NCBI GenBank assembly: GCA_013397845.1
Contig: VZTG01007868.1
Span: 881,082-945,081 of the forward strand
Reading direction: 5' to 3'
Length of the DNA stretch: 64,000 bases
Origin: Melanocharis versteri
Lineage: Eukaryota; Chordata; Aves; Passeriformes; Melanocharitidae
In this document: positions 35,793 through 46,933 of the stretch, piece by piece
Layout of the letters: every line of letters starts with the position of its first letter
Position numbering within the stretch: position 1 is the stretch's first letter
Position numbers and translations under genes: made by a program
Notes under the pieces: generated by a model
Databases searched by the model: none
What the model was told of the DNA's origin: nothing
What the model saw: only the letters and a program-made list of their open reading frames with translations

Positions 35793-37725
35793 CTGAAAAG
35801 AACAAAGGGAGAATAAACCTTTGTCATTGCATGGTAGGCATTAAACCCCCCCGCAAAAAACCCCCGAACCTGACCAAAGTGCAGAAAGTAATTCTCTGGA
35901 TATGTCCTCATGCCATTGTTTCATCTGAAGGTGAGTTAAAATTGTTTAGCTGTTTGTCTATACAAGTACCATGATTTGTTGAAATAATAAATGTATGTTG
36001 AGGGGAAGGGTACCAGAGATTGCACAGGCCAATTGAACAAATCCTGACTAAATTTAAAAAATGTTGTTGTTGAGTGTCTCTACATGCAGCAACGTGAATG
36101 TAACTTGCACACTTTTTGTCTTATGTGTATGAACAGTCTCACACATGCACAAGGATATACACAGAGCATAAAGAAAGTAATTTATGCATTTTATCAGCAA
36201 TTTCCAAGCACTTTAAAGATAATTTCAGCAGCCTGTAATATTTTTCCAGAACAACAACAAGCTTCAAAACAGGGCTCTGTTACAAACAGTACAAGAAGGG
36301 ATGCTCATGATTCTGCTGGTAATGTTCAAGATTTTACCAACCCCAAAAATAACCACCATGACAAATTAGAAGAATTCAGGTTACGTTTTTGGAAGGGAAA
36401 AGAAAAAAGGGATTTCTAAGGAGTGAATCAGAGGATGAAATTAGTTACCTTTGCAAATCCTTCAGCTGGAATAAGCGAGTAAAGAATATTGCTCCTGGCA
36501 ATTTACACGCAAGAGATTGTCACAGAAAAGAGAAGCCAAGCTGCTTCTGTTGTCATGTGTTGGAACCTCAAATACTTTTAATTTCTAGCATTCCTCCTTC
36601 CTGCAATGTGTTTCTGTAGGGCATGAGGCTGAATCACCTATAAACGCTGAAAATCTTGTGTGAAAGTACTGGAGCACACAGAATGCTCCCAGAGCCACTG
36701 GCAGGTTACTAATGACCTGCCAATGCCTGCCCTGCACAACACACAGATATTAAACTATCACTCTATTTATTGTGCACTCACACTCGATACCCTGAAGATG
36801 CAGATCTGGAAATGGCATTTCCAGGTGTTTGGCACAATACCTAGGAAAGGAAAGAATAATGCTGGAAAGATCTGAAAACTGGCACAAAAGGAGGGCTGAC
36901 CTTTTTCAACCAGGCAGAAGGGAAATAGTTAATCACCACAGACTTCTTCAATGGCTTAAGCTGTGTTTTAGAATTAAAGTTCTGAACAACCAGCAGTAAC
37001 ATATTTAGCATCCAAGCTCAATGTTCTTTGGAAAACTCTGGAATGTATCACTGAAATATAAAGTCTGCAAAAAGTGCTGGCTTTCAAAATGAGTTCAAGG
37101 CTTTGATTCACTAAAAAACCCTGTAATAAAAGGTATTATCTATGCAAGGATCAGTGCTAGAACACTGTAGAACTGCAGCTGACAGAGAAAGCCAGCCAGG
37201 TGAGCTGGATGCAGCAAACACTTTGGAATCATCACCACAAATCATCCAGGGAGAGGCCACCACAAAGCAGCCAGAGCAGCCTGGGGAGCTGTGGCCCAAA
37301 AAGGTGGTGCTCTGCCAGCCACTGCCACTCGTGTCAAATAATTGTTTTTGTATCATCTCCGTTTCCAAAGGAAAGCAGAAGCAAAAGCTGTTGGTTTGTT
37401 TCTGTTTGGTTCTTTTAAGAAAATACGAGCTCTTTAAGCATCAATGTCCAATAAACCCGTGACAGGCACAGTCTGAGTGGAGCACGCTGGATGCACTTCT
37501 GCAGGTACAGGTTTTCTGGATGAAGGATGACAACAGCAGCACCACTGATGGAGAAAATCGATGATGTTAAAAGCCTGAGCATCTCCAAATGCCCCAAAGA
37601 GCCTGAGCTGCCGTGGCTGACCAAGGAGGAGCAGCCCATTAAAGGGGCACTGATGGGCTTTGTTGTGGCACCATCCCTCCCTGCCCCCTCATCCCTGAGT
37701 GCCCTGGGCTGAGCCACCTCGCCAG

Positions 37726-37844
37726 CCACGGGATGTGCCACTGCCCATGGGATGTGCCACTGGCCATGGGATGTGTCACAGGCCACGGGATGTGCCACTG
37801 GCCACGGGATGTGTCACTGGCCACGGGATGTGCCCCCTGCCACG
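37726..37844. repeat. 19-bp minisatellite, about six units
   Basis: Tandem 19-bp units of the type ccacgggatgtgccactgg occur six times with one to several substitutions each, plus a partial seventh. The units are GC-rich in an AT-rich intron. The open frames on both strands across it arise from the repeat (19 is not a multiple of three, so all frames are sampled). Confidence 0.9.
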
Positions 37845-40826
37845 TCCGTGGGGTCACAGGGCAGGGAACGGCCTCTCGGGATGCAGAGCTCCCACAGGGA
37901 TGTAGCGCCCTGCTGCTGACAGTTCCTGCTCTTTCCCACTCTGATTTTGTTTTAAATGAAATGGCAAATTTAGTTAAAAAATAGAGGGGGAGGGGGAGAT
38001 TATGAGTATTCCAAAATGGAGGGAGAAAAGGATAAAAGTTGTGACTGTTAGCCATTTACTGTCCTAAGAAGGCTTTGTAAGAAGGCTTTGTACCTCAAGA
38101 TAACATTTTCATCATTGTCTCATAGAGGTGTGGGGTTTTTCTGGAAAGACAGAATCTCCCCTGGCACTGATACCAGAGGAACCCAGCCCTGCTCCCTGGT
38201 GAATCACCAGGAGCTGGCAGGGAGGGACTCGATGTGCTGGGTTTGATTGTGAGGGGATTTTCAGTGACTGAGGCTCGAGGACGCTCCCAGGTCACAGACA
38301 CCTGTGCAAACCCCCAGCAGCTCAGTCCTACTGACACCTGCAGTACCATTCCACAATTGTAGGAATTCTGCAGTCACAGGCATCCTGCAACACTCCCAGG
38401 CGTTACAGAAACCTCAATTTCTACCCTTCATTATGCAATGCACAGGGTTTTTTTTCTGTTCTCACGTTTGTTTGGGATTTTCTTCCCTGATGGGCAATGA
38501 AGTCCCAAAGCCAGAAATAAAGCATTTTCAGTGTTTTGGGTATATTACATTTTCTGGCTTGTGCTAAATAATGAATCTTTTAAGAACTTCTACCAGGTAG
38601 ATCAATAAACAAACCTGCAACTGCTGCATGGAAATATTCTTATTTATTCTATCCTGATGAATTATTCATTCTTTTTCCACGGTCCCATAGCAAACCATGG
38701 CCTCCTTTTGCATGCCTTACAAGTTGTTCATCATTTATACTTCCATTAGTTTGACATTTTAAATATTTGCAAATTTCTTTCCCTGCTTTTCATAAAAAGA
38801 TGAAATCAGAAAATTTAGATGGTATAAACTCATTGTACAGTATCTTACCTCCTTAAAAATGGAAATCTGTATTTGCTTTTGTAGCTAAAATAATGAAATG
38901 ATACTAATGAATTTATAATAATTTACAATTATTAATTAAAACTGTGTACTTGAGTGAAAGTTATTATGGTCATTCCTTCTCTACCCAAGCTACTCCGGGC
39001 AATGCAAAAATAAATTATTATAGTAACTAATAAAACTAGCTGTGGTTTAGGATGGATTTTATAATAAAGAAATCACAAAGTAAATAAAATGTAAAGTAAA
39101 ATCATTTAGCTATTCCACTAGTACAGTATCTGAAGTATAAAAATCCAGGGATAAACCTGCAATGGTCATTTTTTGAGGCCATCCCAAGAAGTGGCTGATG
39201 AGGGAAGCTTACAAAGATTTTCATCTGAAACCAAAGAATGCTACAAAGAAATTACTTGACTTCACAAAAATCCTCACCTGGCTCTTTTTTTCACCAAGAC
39301 AGTCAATTTCAGGTATTTTGCTTACAGCAAGACTTCCTTATTTTTATCCAAAGTAAGCAGTTTACCACATGTTACTAAATTTGTCCACTCAAAGGAGACT
39401 TCTGTTTTTAAGAATTGTCACTGAGGGCAAATGATGAAATCTACCGGATGATGGAGGGGAGGAGTTGGACCCTACAAATAAAAGTGTTGGACACCCAATT
39501 CCCTCATTGCCCCACCCTCCTCCACACCAGCCCTAAATCTACTCTTACCATTTAGGAATATAATCTTTTCATATACTCATACAAGCAACTGAAACATGCA
39601 GCCTCCAGACAAAGATATTCTGCCCTGGATGGTAGACACAATCAGCTGAACCAGAGCAGAAGTGATCAACATCTCAGGATATTTTTGTATACACTGGCAT
39701 TGGGTTAATGAAACAAATTGAACAGCAAATGTGGAATGTGAAGGACAATGCAGGGAAACTACAACCATGTTTGAAACGCTGGTGAGAGCAGCACAGTCAG
39801 AAGGAAAAGCAGAAAATGTCAAAACTTAAACAATTTCTGGGGGGTTTTTTTGTTGCCTTTTTTTTTTCTTCTTTTCATTTCTGGGGCAGAGGATACATAT
39901 CCAGTACATTAACTCAGGAAATTATGAGAAGTAAGGAATTCAAATGTAGTTGTTGATTTTTTTTTTTTTCTGGAAAGACAAATGACGGATGATTACTATT
40001 TCCAGTCATATTTACCACATGTCTAATTTCTGGTCACTGATAGCTTTGAAGTGCCAGACATACTGCAGCCAATACCATAGAAAAATACCAAATTTCCTTT
40101 TGTAAACACTTCAGCTTGTAACTTATCAAGTGTTTCTAGGACATCAGCTGGTTCCTGTAACAGACCTTCCCTCTTTGTACACATCACAAATTAAAGATGT
40201 ATTAAAGGAACTACACTGATTAACCACTAGCAACCTCCTCGTTTTCTCCAAGACAGAACATAAAACTAATCATCACTCTGAACAATAAAATAAATAAAAT
40301 TTTAAAAAACTCCCAACACTTTAATTAAGTCTCTGTGCCTTTTACAAAGCCTCTGAACACGTGGCTGTACACAAAGAAGCCAAAATCCTCAGACTGAGCA
40401 GCCTTGGTTTACTCAACGGAGATTGGAAGGTCATGCCCAAAAAAGGTGGATTCATCACACTGAAAGAGCCAGGTAATTCGAAAGATTTGGATCGTGAGAC
40501 CTAATTAAATCCTGGCATAGCTCCACTGATATATATTTGTCTAAACTGCTTAATTTCTGTTGTGTAACAGGAAGGCATTCACATGACAGCACAAGTCTGA
40601 GAAGTGTAATTGCGGAAGGTCATTCCTTGCAACTCCTCAGTTTTCCTCTCATCCCAGCTTCCTGTGGTTTCATCTGGACTCTGGCATTCTATTTCTCTTC
40701 ACTCCATCTTATTTACAGGTAATAAAAAATAATAAAAATAATGATGCCATTAATAAAGATGAAAAAAACCACCACATTTAATACTTTTCTTGGAAACACA
40801 AAAAGGGTTGCACCAGAAGACAGGGT

Positions 40827-40863
40827 GACGATGGTGATGATGATGATGATGATGATGATGAAG
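40827..40863. repeat. (GAT)n microsatellite
   Basis: About eight perfect GAT units follow imperfect GACGATGGT words. The Met run in the overlapping open frame is an artefact of this repeat. Confidence 0.9.
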
Positions 40864-41447
40864 GTGCCCTCTGGGACTTCACCCATCCTTCTTCCCCAAG
40901 AAATAATCCTAACCCCAAACCAGCCTCACTCCAGCAAAGCTTCCTCGTATCTGAAGGGGGATCACAGTTTGTACCCCAGTGCCCAGTCTGGGGCTTTCAT
41001 CCTGCTGAGCTCAGAAATTGCATTACAGTGCTGAAAACTGGCTACTGTGTTGGAATAGAAATTAATTTTGAGGAAAGCTTCATTATCAGTGAATAAAAGG
41101 ACTTCAAATTCTTGTTAAGAGACAGTGTTTCCATCCTGTCTCTCAGCTCCTGCTTCTTGGATTATTTAGAACATAACTTATAGGCAAGATTATATCAAAA
41201 CTATGGTTATAAAGATAAGTTATTTAAAAGAAACCTTCATTACTGCCCGGAAGTTAATAAAATCAGTACTATGAATAGGTATCAATGGACTGTCCACCTA
41301 CAAAAAGGAGCAAGAGTAATTTGTGTTGTAGATATGGAAACAAACCTACAACATTCTTTTGAATTTCTGCCCATTCTTCTGTTGTTTCTTTTTTTTTCCA
41401 AAACAGACCTGTACTGAAAAGCAGAATACCTGGCTTTCCCCAGCTAC

Positions 41448-41672
41448 AGAAACACAGAATTACAGAACGAGCCAGGTTGGAAAAGACCTTTGAGATGACC
41501 AAGTCCAACCTGTGACCCGACACCTTCTCATCACCCAGACCACGGCACTGAGTGCCATGCCCAGGCTCTGTTAAAACCTTCCAGGGATGGGGACTCCACA
41601 GCAACTCTGCCCATCCCTGGGCAGACAATTCCAGTGCCCAATCACTCTCTCAGTGAACTTCTTCATGGAGAT
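41448..41672 (-). mobile_element. CR1 LINE 3'-end fragment (minus orientation)
   Basis: The plus strand is the reverse complement of a CR1 3' end. In order it has cacagaattacagaacgagc, aggttggaaaagacctttga, a ccttccagggatggggactc block and an attccagtgcccaatcactc block. About 225 bp remain. It runs directly into a GC-rich stretch (41700-42260) of unknown origin. Confidence 0.9.
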
Positions 41673-41699
41673 TCAAAAATGACACCTCGAACAATGCTT

Positions 41700-42260
41700 C
41701 CAGCCCGTTTTCTGTGAAGGCAAGGGCACTCGTTTGAGGTGAATTCCCAGGCCTGTGCTGCCCAGCCAGGTGTGCAGGGTGAGGGTCCCAGCCCGGGACC
41801 CCCTGAGCTGCAGCAGCACCGTCAGCCCCAGCAGGAACCTCCACGCTGCCGACAACAAAAGGCACTTGAGGACACAAAACGCTGCTGCTGTTGAAGCCTG
41901 GAGCCGAGTTGCAGTGATATTTCAACAAAATGACTTCTTTTCCAGAAGTGACACTTACACCCCTCCTCCAGACTCCCTGGAGACCGAGGCGGCTTCGCTC
42001 GGCAGCCGCAGGATCCCCCGCACGCTCCCCTCCTGCTTCCCTGCAGCATCGCAGCAAGACCTGCACGCCACGGGTTTGACCCCTGCCTGCCCCAGGAACG
42101 TGCTCCTCCTCACACGGGGGGCGATCCGAACCCCACAGGCTCCGTCTCCAGCTGGATTTGTAAATTCCAGATGCTGCCTGCGCTCAAGGCACGCCGCGCT
42201 GCGCAAAGGGGGTGATGGCTGCTCATCCTTCCCTCCTTCTTCCCCAGCGCGCGCTTCCAT
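41700..42260. other. GC- and CpG-richer patch in intron 4
   Basis: This patch is clearly richer in GC and CpG than its surroundings and adjoins the CR1 fragment. It carries a 201-codon plus-strand open frame (41755-42360) and overlapping minus-strand frames with no domain I recognise. It could be an older repeat or a small CpG island; I cannot tell which. Confidence 0.4.
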
Positions 42261-42992
42261 TTTTTTCCACGCTCTACAGATAATTCATGGTTGGTACAAT
42301 TGTGCTAATTGGACTAGTATGACAAGACTATCTCATACTCCGGCTTCCCCTAGCAATTAAGTGGTTGGCACAGTGTCTTTTAATCATTTAATTAATCTAA
42401 TTGTTAAACCCATTTTATTTTCCAAAGATTTTAAGATTGCCAGAGTATTGTATCCCAGTTCTCATGGCCCAGCACTCCACACAAGTCAAGTGCTTTTCCA
42501 TTTTAGGAATACAGTGATTATTAAGATGAAAGTTTTTCTGGATCTCTCTGTCCTTTCCAAGTTATGAAACAAATGAACAAATATGCTGTGAGCTGAAAGA
42601 CTAAAATTTGATTACGAAATGCAAAGTAGCCTGGTTTGGGGTTATCCTCAGGTCGCCCGGGAGTGATTCAGCAATGCTGGCAATATATGCACAACTTCAG
42701 AAAGGAAAACACACCAAAAACCCCTCAGTAATTCCCTCACAATTCAAAACGGATTTTTGTCTCCATCTGTAGCTGACTGGAAAAGTCATATGCACAAAAA
42801 GCTAAATTTTACTTCAGAAGGACCTGAACTGCAGAATTTACTTCATGACAAAAATGTTTTTCTGCTTCTCCAGAGCCTGAAAAATTGTTCATTTGGGTGT
42901 TCTTCTCTGGACCTTCATGTCATGAAACTGCTCTTTCATAATCATTTACTAAGATACCAACCATGGATACATCTCTGCTTTCCAAGTCTGTG

Positions 42993-44598
42993 CTCTACAA
43001 GTTATTACTCTGCCCTAAAATGTGAAAAAATGTGACTTCATAACACTGTAATTCTGACAGCACATTTTCATAGACAAAACTTACTGAAGCATCCATTTGG
43101 GGGTTTTATTTGAACAGTAGCTCCATTATCAATAGAATTAGTGGTACATAACACATAACAATACATACTTTAGAGTCTCTAAACTGCATTTCATTGCTTT
43201 AAAACCAGTGGTACTTCTTGTGTGTGCAGGTGCTGATGAATAAATACTTAATTCCCCTAACAAGTACGTGTTCATTTGAAGAAAAATAGGATAAATTTAA
43301 AACTCATGGAAAGCTAGCCCCTGAAGTATCTCATTTTTCTCATGTTGCCTGAATATCTATCTTTGGATAAATGTAACTTGTTGAGCAGAGAGTTAACACC
43401 TCTAAGTGCTAAACCAGAATTAGGCACTGTGCTTATGGAGACCTCACATTTTCATGCTGGTGGTTATTTGCTATAAAGGAATTATACGGAGTAGTCAAAC
43501 AGCAACAGAAGACCCCCAGCCTGTCCCAGGGGGTACCAGAATTCAAGGAGTTTCCATCCCTCCATCCATGCATCCATGCATCCATCCTTTCATCCCTCCA
43601 TCCATCCATCCATCCCTCCATCCATGCATCCATCCATCCATCCCTCATCCATCCTTCCATCCCTCCATCCATCCATCCATCCACCCATCCATCCATCCCT
43701 CCATCCATCCCTCATCCATCCTTCCATCCCTCCATCCATCCNCCATCCATCCCTCCATCCATCCCTCCATTCATTCATCCATGGATCCATCCATCCCTCC
43801 ACCCATCATCCATCCCTCCATCCATCCATGGATCCATCCCTCCATCCATCCCTCCATCCCTCCTCCACACACAGCAGAGGCAGAGCAGGACTCGGTCCTC
43901 CAAGAACCTGATTTTTGGATGTCCTTCCAAAAAAAACCACCTTAATTCAGTTTCTTTGGGAATTTGATCCAAGGAAACCAAGCCTGTGAGCGCCCAGCAC
44001 CTACCCCAGGGCTGGGGAGGAGAAGCAGCCCTTCCAGGAAAAACCCTGGCTCCAAACATGACCAAACTCGCTGCTCCCCCAGTCACACAGCAGAGCAGGT
44101 GAACCTGTCTCAGGTGGCTCCTCCTAAGAGAACCAATTATTTTACACCCTGTGGTGAGAAAATCCACAGCAGTGATAATGAGAGCTTGAATCTTTCAGGG
44201 TTAACTACCTCCTCCAGCCCTTAAACACACCTTTAAAATCTTATTCTTCTGCTTATTTTATTATTAATTGGGTTTTCAGGTGGTGCCCACACAGACACTG
44301 AAGGGATGCTGATCCACGCACAGCTTTTCCACCTGGCTGGTCCATGGACTACTGGGTCACCCACACAGAAAACAGCAACACTGAGAGTGTATTTTTAAAT
44401 ACATTATGTTATACAAGGAACAAGATTCAAAATTCAGCTGATGCAAGAATGATTGCTGCAACTTCTGCTTCACCATGTAATTCTTCATTGCACTTCATTA
44501 AAAAGAAAAAAAAAAGAAAAAGAAAATCAGCTAAACCCAGGAATATGGTATGAAAAATTGCCTTCATAAACAGTTTTATACATGCACAGATTGCATAT
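42993..44598. repeat. Repeated block, reference copy (left flank, array, right flank)
   Basis: This 1.6 kb block is re-used three times downstream: 45159-45904 repeats its left flank and array, 44601-45157 repeats 43961-44505, and 46220-46933 repeats 43885-44598. The downstream pieces are separated by single Ns at 44599, 45158 and 46219. Confidence 0.9.
43554..43864. repeat. CATC-type satellite array, first copy (contains N at 43742)
   Basis: Tandem CATC words with CCTC and TGCATC variants. A single N at 43742 interrupts the array and probably marks a contig join inside it. The His/Pro/Ser-rich plus-strand frames and Asp/Gly/Trp/Met-rich minus-strand frames are translations of the repeat. 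Confidence 0.95.
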
Positions 44599-44600
44599 NA

Positions 44601-45157
44601 AATTTGATCCAAGGAACCCAAGCCTGTGAGCACCCAGCACCCACCCCAGGGCTGGGGAGGGTTGGGGCAAGGAGAAGCAGCCCTTCCAGGAAAAACCCTG
44701 GCTCCAAACATGACCAAACTCGCTGCTCCCCCAGTCACACAGCAGAGCAGGTGAACCTGTCTCAGGTGGCTCCTCCTAAGAGAACCAATTATTTTACACC
44801 CTGTGGTGAGAAAATCCACAGCAGTGATAATGAGAGCTTGAATCTTTCAGGGTTAACTACCTCCTCCAGCCCTTAAACACACCTTTAAAATCTTATTCTT
44901 CTGCTTATTTTATTATTAATTGGGTTTTCAGGTGGTGCCCACACAGACACTGAAGGGATGCTGATCCACGCACAGCTTTTCCACCTGGCTGGTCCATGGA
45001 CTACTGGGTCACCCACACAGAAAACAGCAACACTGAGAGTGTATTTTTAAATACATTATGTTATACAAGGAACAAGATTCAAAATTCAGCTGATGCAAGA
45101 ATGATTGCTGCAACTTCTGCTTCACCATGTAATTCTTCATTGCACTTCATTAAAAAG
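44601..45157. repeat. Repeated block, right-flank copy with a 12-bp insertion
   Basis: It matches 43961-44505 except for at least three substitutions and one 12-bp insertion, all within the first 70-90 bases. It stops at an N exactly where the reference copy enters an A-rich run. Confidence 0.9.
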
Positions 45158-45158
45158 N

Positions 45159-46218
45159 CTCCACAAGTTATTACTCTGCCCTAAAATGTGGAAACATGTG
45201 ACTTCATAACACTGTAATTCTGACAGCACATTTTCATAGACAAAACTCACTGAAGCATCCATTTGGGGGGTTTATTTGAACAGTAGCTCCATTATCAATA
45301 GAATTAGTGGTACATAACACATAACAATACACACTTTGGAGTCTCTAAACTGCATTTCATTGCTTTAAAACCAGTGGTACTTCTTGTGTGTGCAGGTGCT
45401 GATGAATAAATACTTAATTCCCCTAACAAGTACGTGTTCATTTGAAGAAAAATAGGATAAATTTAAAACTCATGGAAAGCTAGCCCCTGAAGTATCTCAT
45501 TTTTCTCATGTTGCCTGAATATCTATCTTTGGATAAATGTAACTTGTTGAGCAGAGAGTTAACACCTCTAAGTGCTAAACCAGAATTAGGCACTGTGCTT
45601 ATGGAGACCTCACATTTTCATGCTGGTGGTTATTTGCTATAAAGGAATTATACGGAGTAGTCAAACAGCAACAGAAGACCCCCAGCCTGTCCCAGGGGGT
45701 ACCAGAATTCAAGGAGTTTCCATCCCTCCATCCATGCATCCATGCATCCATCCTTTCATCCCTCCATCCATCCATCCATCCCTCCATCCATGCATCCATC
45801 CATCCATCCCTCATCCATCCTTCCATCCCTCCATCCATCCATCATCCATCCTTCCATCCCTCCATCCATCCATCATCCATCCATCCATCCATCCATCCCT
45901 CATCTCAGCCACCAGCAGGACACAAAGAAAAGTCTAACATCAACCACATGTGCTCCAGTCCATACCTTGAGAAGCTCATTTTCCCAGTTCCCAATGATTC
46001 TTATTTTTAGCCCCCCTGAAATGAGCTGCACATGCTCATGACATGCATCCCCACAATGCAGGGTGCAGAGGCACCACACGGGCACCCCACAGCAGCAAGC
46101 TTGGCTTGACAGGTTGACGTACAGCAGAGAAAAACAGAAAGAAAAAGCCAGAAATTCCTCAGACAGCCATTAGCCAGGATTTCATTTAACTTCAGCGTCA
46201 CCCAGCACCCCTAACCCC
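45159..46218. repeat. Repeated block, left-flank copy plus array plus 314 bp of unmatched sequence
   Basis: 45159-45719 matches 42993-43553 with about seven substitutions, all in the first 190 bases; the rest of that stretch appears identical. After the array, 45905-46218 has no match in the window. Ns flank the whole segment. Confidence 0.9.
45720..45904. repeat. CATC-type satellite array, second copy
   Basis: This is a second, shorter array of the same units. The flank on its low-coordinate side duplicates that of the first array (offset 2166), but it runs on the other side into 314 bp (45905-46218) not found elsewhere in the window. Confidence 0.95.
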
Positions 46219-46219
46219 N

Positions 46220-46933
46220 GCAGGACTCGGTCCTCCAAGAACCTGATTTTTGGATGTCCTTCCAAAAAAAACCACCTTAATTCAGTTTCTTTGGGAATTT
46301 GATCCAAGGAAACCAAGCCTGTGAGCGCCCAGCACCTACCCCAGGGCTGGGGAGGAGAAGCAGCCCTTCCAGGAAAAACCCTGGCTCCAAACATGACCAA
46401 ACTCGCTGCTCCCCCAGTCACACAGCAGAGCAGGTGAACCTGTCTCAGGTGGCTCCTCCTAAGAGAACCAATTATTTTACACCCTGTGGTGAGAAAATCC
46501 ACAGCAGTGATAATGAGAGCTTGAATCTTTCAGGGTTAACTACCTCCTCCAGCCCTTAAACACACCTTTAAAATCTTATTCTTCTGCTTATTTTATTATT
46601 AATTGGGTTTTCAGGTGGTGCCCACACAGACACTGAAGGGATGCTGATCCACGCACAGCTTTTCCACCTGGCTGGTCCATGGACTACTGGGTCACCCACA
46701 CAGAAAACAGCAACACTGAGAGTGTATTTTTAAATACATTATGTTATACAAGGAACAAGATTCAAAATTCAGCTGATGCAAGAATGATTGCTGCAACTTC
46801 TGCTTCACCATGTAATTCTTCATTGCACTTCATTAAAAAGAAAAAAAAAAGAAAAAGAAAATCAGCTAAACCCAGGAATATGGTATGAAAAATTGCCTTC
46901 ATAAACAGTTTTATACATGCACAGATTGCATAT
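46220..46933. repeat. Repeated block, right-flank copy without visible differences
   Basis: It matches 43885-44598 at a constant offset of 2335 with no difference that I could see over 714 bp, then continues into single-copy sequence. Confidence 0.9.

Noticed and set aside
37639..38055. 138-codon minus-strand frame with repeating Trp-His-Ile-Pro motifs
   Set aside because: The periodicity comes from the 19-bp minisatellite, not from a protein repeat.
41755..42360. 201-codon plus-strand open frame, the longest in the window
   Set aside because: It lies in a GC-rich patch with few stops in several frames. It has no recognisable domain, and overlapping frames of similar quality exist on the other strand.
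43454..43945. 163-codon His/Pro/Ser-rich open frame and its minus-strand Asp/Gly/Trp/Met counterparts
   Set aside because: These are translations of the CATC satellite array; the frame is also interrupted by an N.
43775..44819. Two nearly identical minus-strand 130-codon frames (also at 46182-46502) that look like a small gene family
   Set aside because: They are copies of the same flank in the repeated, N-punctuated block; there is no sign of coding constraint.
43554..45904. CRISPR-like array of repeats and spacers
   Set aside because: The repeats are 4-bp satellite words without unique spacers, in a vertebrate intron.
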